Shown here in pieces: positions 7,101-8,717 of a DNA stretch of 8,717 nucleotides (positions are counted from its first letter, which is position 1; every line of letters begins with the position of its first letter). The stretch comes from Colimorpha sp045576855 (lineage in GTDB: Bacteria > Bacteroidota > Bacteroidia > Bacteroidales > P3). The notes under the pieces were generated by a model. It saw only the letters and a list, made by a program, of their open reading frames with translations. It was not told where the DNA came from and made no database searches. A program made the position numbers and the translations under genes. The stretch is taken from positions 1 through 8,717 of the forward strand of contig JAZNHG010000009.1 in NCBI GenBank assembly GCA_045576855.1, in the 5' to 3' direction.

Positions 7101-8717
7101 TCGTGGCAGGGTGCGAGCAACGCCAACTACGAGATTACCTACCGTGCCATCGGCGACACTGTCAACCAGACTGTCATGGCAACCACCAACAGCTATAACC
7201 TCACTGGTCTGCAGGCCCCGGCCGACTATGTCTTCTGGGTGCGCAAGCTCTGCGGTGCCGGCGATACCAGCCTCTACAGCGATGGCTACCAGTTCACCAC
7301 ACCGTGTGCCTCTGTCGCAAGCTTCCCGTGGGTTGAGTCGTTCGAGAACGAAGCCGTCTTCGACTGCTGGGCCCAGGATGGTCCTGGCACTTGGCTGTGG
7401 GGTACAGGCGACTACAGCACTTCGACGGGTGCTGGCGATGGTACCTACAACATCCACATCCAGCACAGCAGCACTGGCAATGCCACCAAGATTATCTCGC
7501 CTGTGCTCCAGCTCAGCGGTGCCGATGCCACGCTCATCTTCAAGCATATCCAGCGTGATTGGGTTGGCGATCAGGATGAGCTGAATGTCTACTACCGTAC
7601 CGACCAGGCCTCGCCGTGGGTGCTCCTGGCCAACTATCCCAATGAGATTGCGGCTTGGACGACCGATACTATTACCCTGACCAACACGACTGCTACCTAT
7701 CAGATTGCCTTCGAGATGGTCGACGGCTACGGCTATGGTGTGGCTATCGACTCGGTGGCTGTCATCGGAACGGCCGGCGCCGGTTGCACCGACCCGGTCA
7801 TCAACATGGCTGCCACGGTTGTTGGCGAGAACGAGGTTACGCTCAGCTTCAGCGGCGATGCCATGCAGTACGAGGTTGGCTATGTCGAGGGCGACACCTG
7901 GACGGTGCCTGCCACCACGCTCACCATTGCCGACACGTTCTACACCTTCAGCGGCCTGACCGCCGAGACGCAGTACACCTTCGGCGTGCGCGCTCTCTGC
8001 TCGGCTTCCAACATGAGCACTTGGAGCACGGTGACCCTCACCACCGAGGCACATCCTTGCGCCACCCCGACCGGTGTGACCGCCACCAACGTCACCTACA
8101 GCAGCGCCACCATCCGCTGGAATGCCGGTGAGAACGAGACCGAGTGGGAGGTCAACATCAACAGCACCTCGCCCGTGTTCGACACCACCATCAGCGTCCA
8201 GGGTACGACCGAGGTGACCGTCACCGGCCTGATGGACGATGTGGACTACGCCGTCACCGTCACCGCCGTGTGCGCCCCCGGACGCCTGAGCGAGCCGTCG
8301 GAGCCCTACGCTCTGCACACCAGCACCTGCGCCGCCCCGACCAACCTGCAGCAGACCGAGGTCACTGCCAACAGTGCCACCATCAGCTGGCAGGGCACGG
8401 CGGCCTCCTACGTCATCAACTATGGCACGCAGGGCATCAACCAGGGCGAGGGCCACATGGACACCGTCCAGGGCACCAGCTACACCATCAGCGGTCTGGC
8501 CCCGCAGACGCCCTACGACGTCTACGTGCGCAGCATCTGTGCCGACGGCGTCAGCAGCAACTGGAGCACCGTGCTGCAGTTCACCACCAGCCAGGTGGGC
8601 ATCGACGACGTGAACGCCAATGCCAACATCAGCCTCTACCCGAACCCCGCCAGCCACATGGTGACCATCAGCGGCATCGAGGGCACGGCCACCGTGACGG
8701 TGATCGACCTCAACGGC
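1110..8717 (+). CDS. Giant multidomain T9SS-secreted adhesin-like protein, 3' end cut by window
   Basis: The frame has 2536 codons and no stop. ATG at 1110 is the only upstream start, because an in-frame TAA lies at 1095-1097, and a signal peptide follows it directly. Approximate domain order by residue: signal peptide 1-25; DGWN-type beta domain 29-130; Fn3-1 133-222; CUB-1 228-340; Fn3-2 346-435; MAM/cleaved-adhesin-like domain 1 436-612; Fn3-3 615-698; Fn3-4 700-781; MAM-like 2 782-935; Fn3-5 938-1026; CUB-2 1031-1144; Fn3-6 1150-1237; unassigned domain 1241-1438; Fn3-7 1444-1527; MAM-like 3 1529-1697; Fn3-8 1700-1790; MAM-like 4 1792-1977; Fn3-9 1979-2064; MAM-like 5 2066-2222; Fn3-10 2226-2316; Fn3-11 2317-2406; Fn3-12 2407-2494; T9SS sorting domain from 2496. 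All five MAM-like domains end in a hydrophobic-D-[DNS]-hydrophobic strand, such as YVDDFTLE or YLDDLTLE, and four carry a CW pair near their start. Inference: it is exported by Sec, moved across the outer membrane by T9SS, and anchored on or released from the surface for binding to proteins, glycans or host material. No protease or glycosidase domain was seen. Gene boundaries and T9SS assignment are firm; the ligand is unknown. Confidence 0.95.
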   Translation, partial: MKKLLQMLLPLVAIVALAMPSVASAQTTCSIKVVGEDAYGDGWNDGSLAIVQGGTTVATFDASGADDGGMQIGAYDSTTVTVSNAPVSFVWTSGDYDEEVTIWIYDGSGALVYTVTDPSSGTIYTMNTPCPTCLAPSGLAASVSGSDVDITWNAGSASSWQIVWGVGAFNPDTVTVNSDVTSTSSYSFTSLEDGMYTAYVRTDCGTDGYSTWASVQFNIGVLVMNMATSGTQTISTCNGTIYDNGGPNGQYSSSISLSTLVITPTDATQWVSVSGSSYTESTFDYLTIYDGVGTSGEVLWTDNGIDVLTNFGPFTSSAITVTFHSDGSVTRDGFQINVSCVAAPACPRPASLVASYVAVDSVGLTWSDPINSNWVVIYGPAGFNPDTAVVNVLNVTDTTVFVENLTANTEYDFYVGAICSDGDTTQWRTVSARTSCSYLDSLPYVYGFEDAATGTSNTSSPFAAPCWTRLNNGTSYGGYPYISSTSTYCHSGSRGLYWYNSTTTGTYGDYQCLVLPGVNTANTPINGLQLKFWAKASSTSYHPVFQVGVMTNPGDINSFEVVSTVNVEGTTWAEYEALLATYDGAGRYVAIRALRPTSSWYAYVDDFTLEPLPTCPHPVDLVVDTVAPTEITVAWTAIGEESEWMLQLGDSMITGITDTIFTITGLEQYTQYTMRVYAVCGDGDTSTASAPITARTTVSCPWPTNVTATYVSTDSITVSWNPGGEETAWEVVIGNEPPVEVYDSTYTFDGLNANTPYTIKVRAVCDVEDLSAYTTVTVRTACGIQTLPLNENFDSYASSSYPSCWTRVQSGSYPYITTSYGNCIIFAGTAAVIAPQIDAPLNQMLVSFDLRKEGSSSGQMTFGYTSDPVAASDMVVLQTIDPATTATYYHYEYDLSQDTNLTNLDPDSVYYLVWRQSSTVTNWYYWLDNVLVEQFNPCAKPQNFICTSTQPDSVVVTWNAGDATSWEIYVGPAGVPVNEDSAIAVTDSVYFIDNLQGGVAYDFYVRTDCSGEYSNWAGPLTVTPGQYIIGTSGSATISMCGGIIYDDGGVNGQYSNNADFVLTIYPSHPDSMLTFRGWAYTESSIDYLRIYEGTSPSGNQLWGTSTSSQLDSIPYTVVTSGPITLKWHTDGSVIYDGFELQIGCMEAPECSPVDALTVNSTPTAALVTWQPGFYGVYSGATVEYKVDSVDSWTALAPVTGTYAVITGLDPLTNYNVRVTTDCEGYPGGVATANFTTKQFSCVVEDTTQVSTGTIGTGTSEITGVPVTSAWGNTMCQSIYLASELTAMGMGNTITSITYTWTNNSTYAKEFSIYMTNTSASEFSGTSTSNWQPTGAAALVYNGPHPTGTSGSVTYQLATPFVWDGSSNICITTTMNQPAGASHSSSGFYGKSTETSPQVYRTLYKYQDSNPLDGSNPASVTPSSRSYNRPNITLSSSGCLQYGTCAAPAVAVTEVTTSTASLAWAPGNTETSWNLYYRMAGETNWSAPVAVTGNTYTVSGLTQGRKYEFKLENACTEGNFANIAEATLLCAQISDLPFTENFNGWGTGVTPNCWSNAPSYSSTSYGVISGTYNCSGSTGGSVYMYSSSTLSNKTYLSLPELDTLTYHPNQLQLVFNLFYTSSSYGRPAIEVGVMSDPNSAATFVPVDTVQHSGALSTWEIFEVPMASYTGNGSYVAVRTAYDSTYSYFYLDDLTLEVIPTCPRPDSLTASNATTNSIDLGWHERGGASEWIVEYGPRGFQPGTGTTVVANSNPFTLTGLPSSFQGEYYVKSVCGAGDTGEYSRRGCAFGTTQVPATLPYNYDFENVAEWNNWQTSTNHETNNWYRGTSVADSGSYAMYIAAGDTASYFNYAFNAVVNAAAYRDIDFGPVDSSYTISFRARVGGTTTAAYDGLMVFLVDPSIATVASTSNITSPWGNVNDLYRIATVRLDTTWQTYEASFDTISGIHRVAFFWFNQNTGANYTNIPQPAAVDNIHIKYASCPRPVNLTATVSEGGVAYLSWQGASNANYEITYRAIGDTVNQTVMATTNSYNLTGLQAPADYVFWVRKLCGAGDTSLYSDGYQFTTPCASVASFPWVESFENEAVFDCWAQDGPGTWLWGTGDYSTSTGAGDGTYNIHIQHSSTGNATKIISPVLQLSGADATLIFKHIQRDWVGDQDELNVYYRTDQASPWVLLANYPNEIAAWTTDTITLTNTTATYQIAFEMVDGYGYGVAIDSVAVIGTAGAGCTDPVINMAATVVGENEVTLSFSGDAMQYEVGYVEGDTWTVPATTLTIADTFYTFSGLTAETQYTFGVRALCSASNMSTWSTVTLTTEAHPCATPTGVTATNVTYSSATIRWNAGENETEWEVNINSTSPVFDTTISVQGTTEVTVTGLMDDVDYAVTVTAVCAPGRLSEPSEPYALHTSTCAAPTNLQQTEVTANSATISWQGTAASYVINYGTQGINQGEGHMDTVQGTSYTISGLAPQTPYDVYVRSICADGVSSNWSTVLQFTTSQVGIDDVNANANISLYPNPASHMVTISGIEGTATVTVIDLNG
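1194..1499 (+). other. N-terminal DGWN-type beta domain (residues 29-130)
   Basis: The domain is bounded by C29 and C130 and carries the motif DAYGDGWNDG near its start, followed by alternating strands and GDYDEEVTIWIYD near its end. Domains with a YGDGWNGG-like motif are common in secreted Bacteroidota proteins. The acidic loop could bind calcium, but that is inference. It is the first mature domain after the signal peptide and occurs only once in the visible protein. Confidence 0.6.
1791..2129 (+). other. CUB domain 1 (residues 228-340)
   Basis: CUB hallmarks are visible: a first Cys in ISTCNGTIYDNGG, then a central FDYLTIYDG strand, then a terminal VTFHSDGSVTRDGFQI segment and a closing Cys at residue 340. 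CUB domains are extracellular beta-sandwiches that often bind calcium through acidic residues such as those around the YDG motif. Fn3 domains flank it on both sides, and its closest visible relative is the second CUB domain in the same protein. Confidence 0.8.
4200..4541 (+). other. CUB domain 2 (residues 1031-1144)
   Basis: It has the same layout as CUB-1: ISMCGGIIYDDGGVNGQYS at the start, IDYLRIYEG in the middle, LKWHTDGSVIYDGFELQIGC at the end. It is flanked by Fn3-5 and Fn3-6, as CUB-1 is by Fn3-1 and Fn3-2. The Fn3-CUB-Fn3 block therefore looks like an internal duplication that has since diverged. Confidence 0.8.
4830..5423 (+). other. Unassigned beta-rich domain (residues 1241-1438)
   Basis: This region lies between Fn3-6 and Fn3-7 and is neither Fn3, CUB nor MAM-like. 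It begins near GTIGTGTSEITGVPV, continues with MCQSIYLASEL and ITSITYTWTNNS, then FSIYMTNTS, VTYQLATPFVWDGSSNICI, and ends at RPNITLSSSGC. Similar IGTGT...QxIY...I.SI....PF.W.G..N patterns occur in other large Bacteroidales surface proteins to my recollection. I cannot name the family with certainty and assign no function. Confidence 0.5.
8595..8717 (+). other. T9SS type A C-terminal sorting domain, partial (from residue 2496)
   Basis: After the last Fn3 comes a linker, VGIDDVNANANI, then SLYPNPASHMVTISGIEGTA and VTVIDLNG, where the window ends. LYPNPA (residues 2509-2514) is the hallmark of the Por secretion tail recognised by the type IX secretion system of Bacteroidota. Such domains usually run about 70-80 residues, so roughly half is visible. 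It is normally removed by the sortase-like PorU when the protein is attached at the surface. Confidence 0.92.

Noticed and set aside
2119..8613. Several plus-strand ORFs of 60-245 codons in other frames inside the giant gene
   Set aside because: They overlap the long frame entirely and give Arg/Pro/Ser-, Gln/His- or Thr-rich products typical of shifted frames in G+C-rich coding DNA.
1584..8657. A 2357-codon open reading frame on the minus strand
   Set aside because: It is in exact codon register opposite the T9SS protein and starts at GTG. Its product is a monotonous Gly/Val/Ala/Asp/His-rich chain with no domain, signal peptide or motif. It exists because the sense gene avoids TTA, CTA and TCA.

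Overview
The window looks like part of a Bacteroidota chromosome, probably order Bacteroidales. The main reasons are one giant secreted protein ending in a type IX secretion (T9SS) type A sorting domain (LYPNPA motif), a TAnnTTTG-type promoter, and an ATG preceded by A/T-rich sequence without a Shine-Dalgarno. The taxonomic depth is inference; there is no rRNA or housekeeping gene to fix it.

Layout. Bases 1-1109 carry no convincing gene. They form a repeat-dense, mostly A/T-rich intergenic region: a 16-unit heptamer array of the form ACTGNNN (12-123), a weak terminator-like hairpin (147-165), a 141-bp tandem repeat present 2.9 times with nested G+C hairpins (201-605), small repeats (655-672, 721-739), and a second, 6-unit ACTGNNN-type heptamer array (742-786). 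A hairpin with a T8 tract follows (813-844), and 12 bases after it comes a good Bacteroidetes-type promoter (856-886). That promoter would give a 5' leader of about 210-220 nt containing two strong stem-loops.

Bases 1110-8717 are a single reading frame of 2536 codons with no stop, running off the right edge. It encodes a signal peptide, an N-terminal DGWN-type beta domain, twelve fibronectin type III (Fn3) domains, two CUB domains, five MAM/cleaved-adhesin-like beta-sandwich domains, one unassigned domain and the start of the T9SS sorting domain. This is the architecture of a very large surface-attached or secreted adhesin or matrix protein; no catalytic domain was seen. A 2357-codon open frame on the opposite strand (8657 to 1584) is a by-product of the gene's codon bias and is not annotated as a gene.

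The real gene is open-ended at the window edge; roughly 30-40 residues of the sorting domain are probably missing (estimate from the usual length of such domains).
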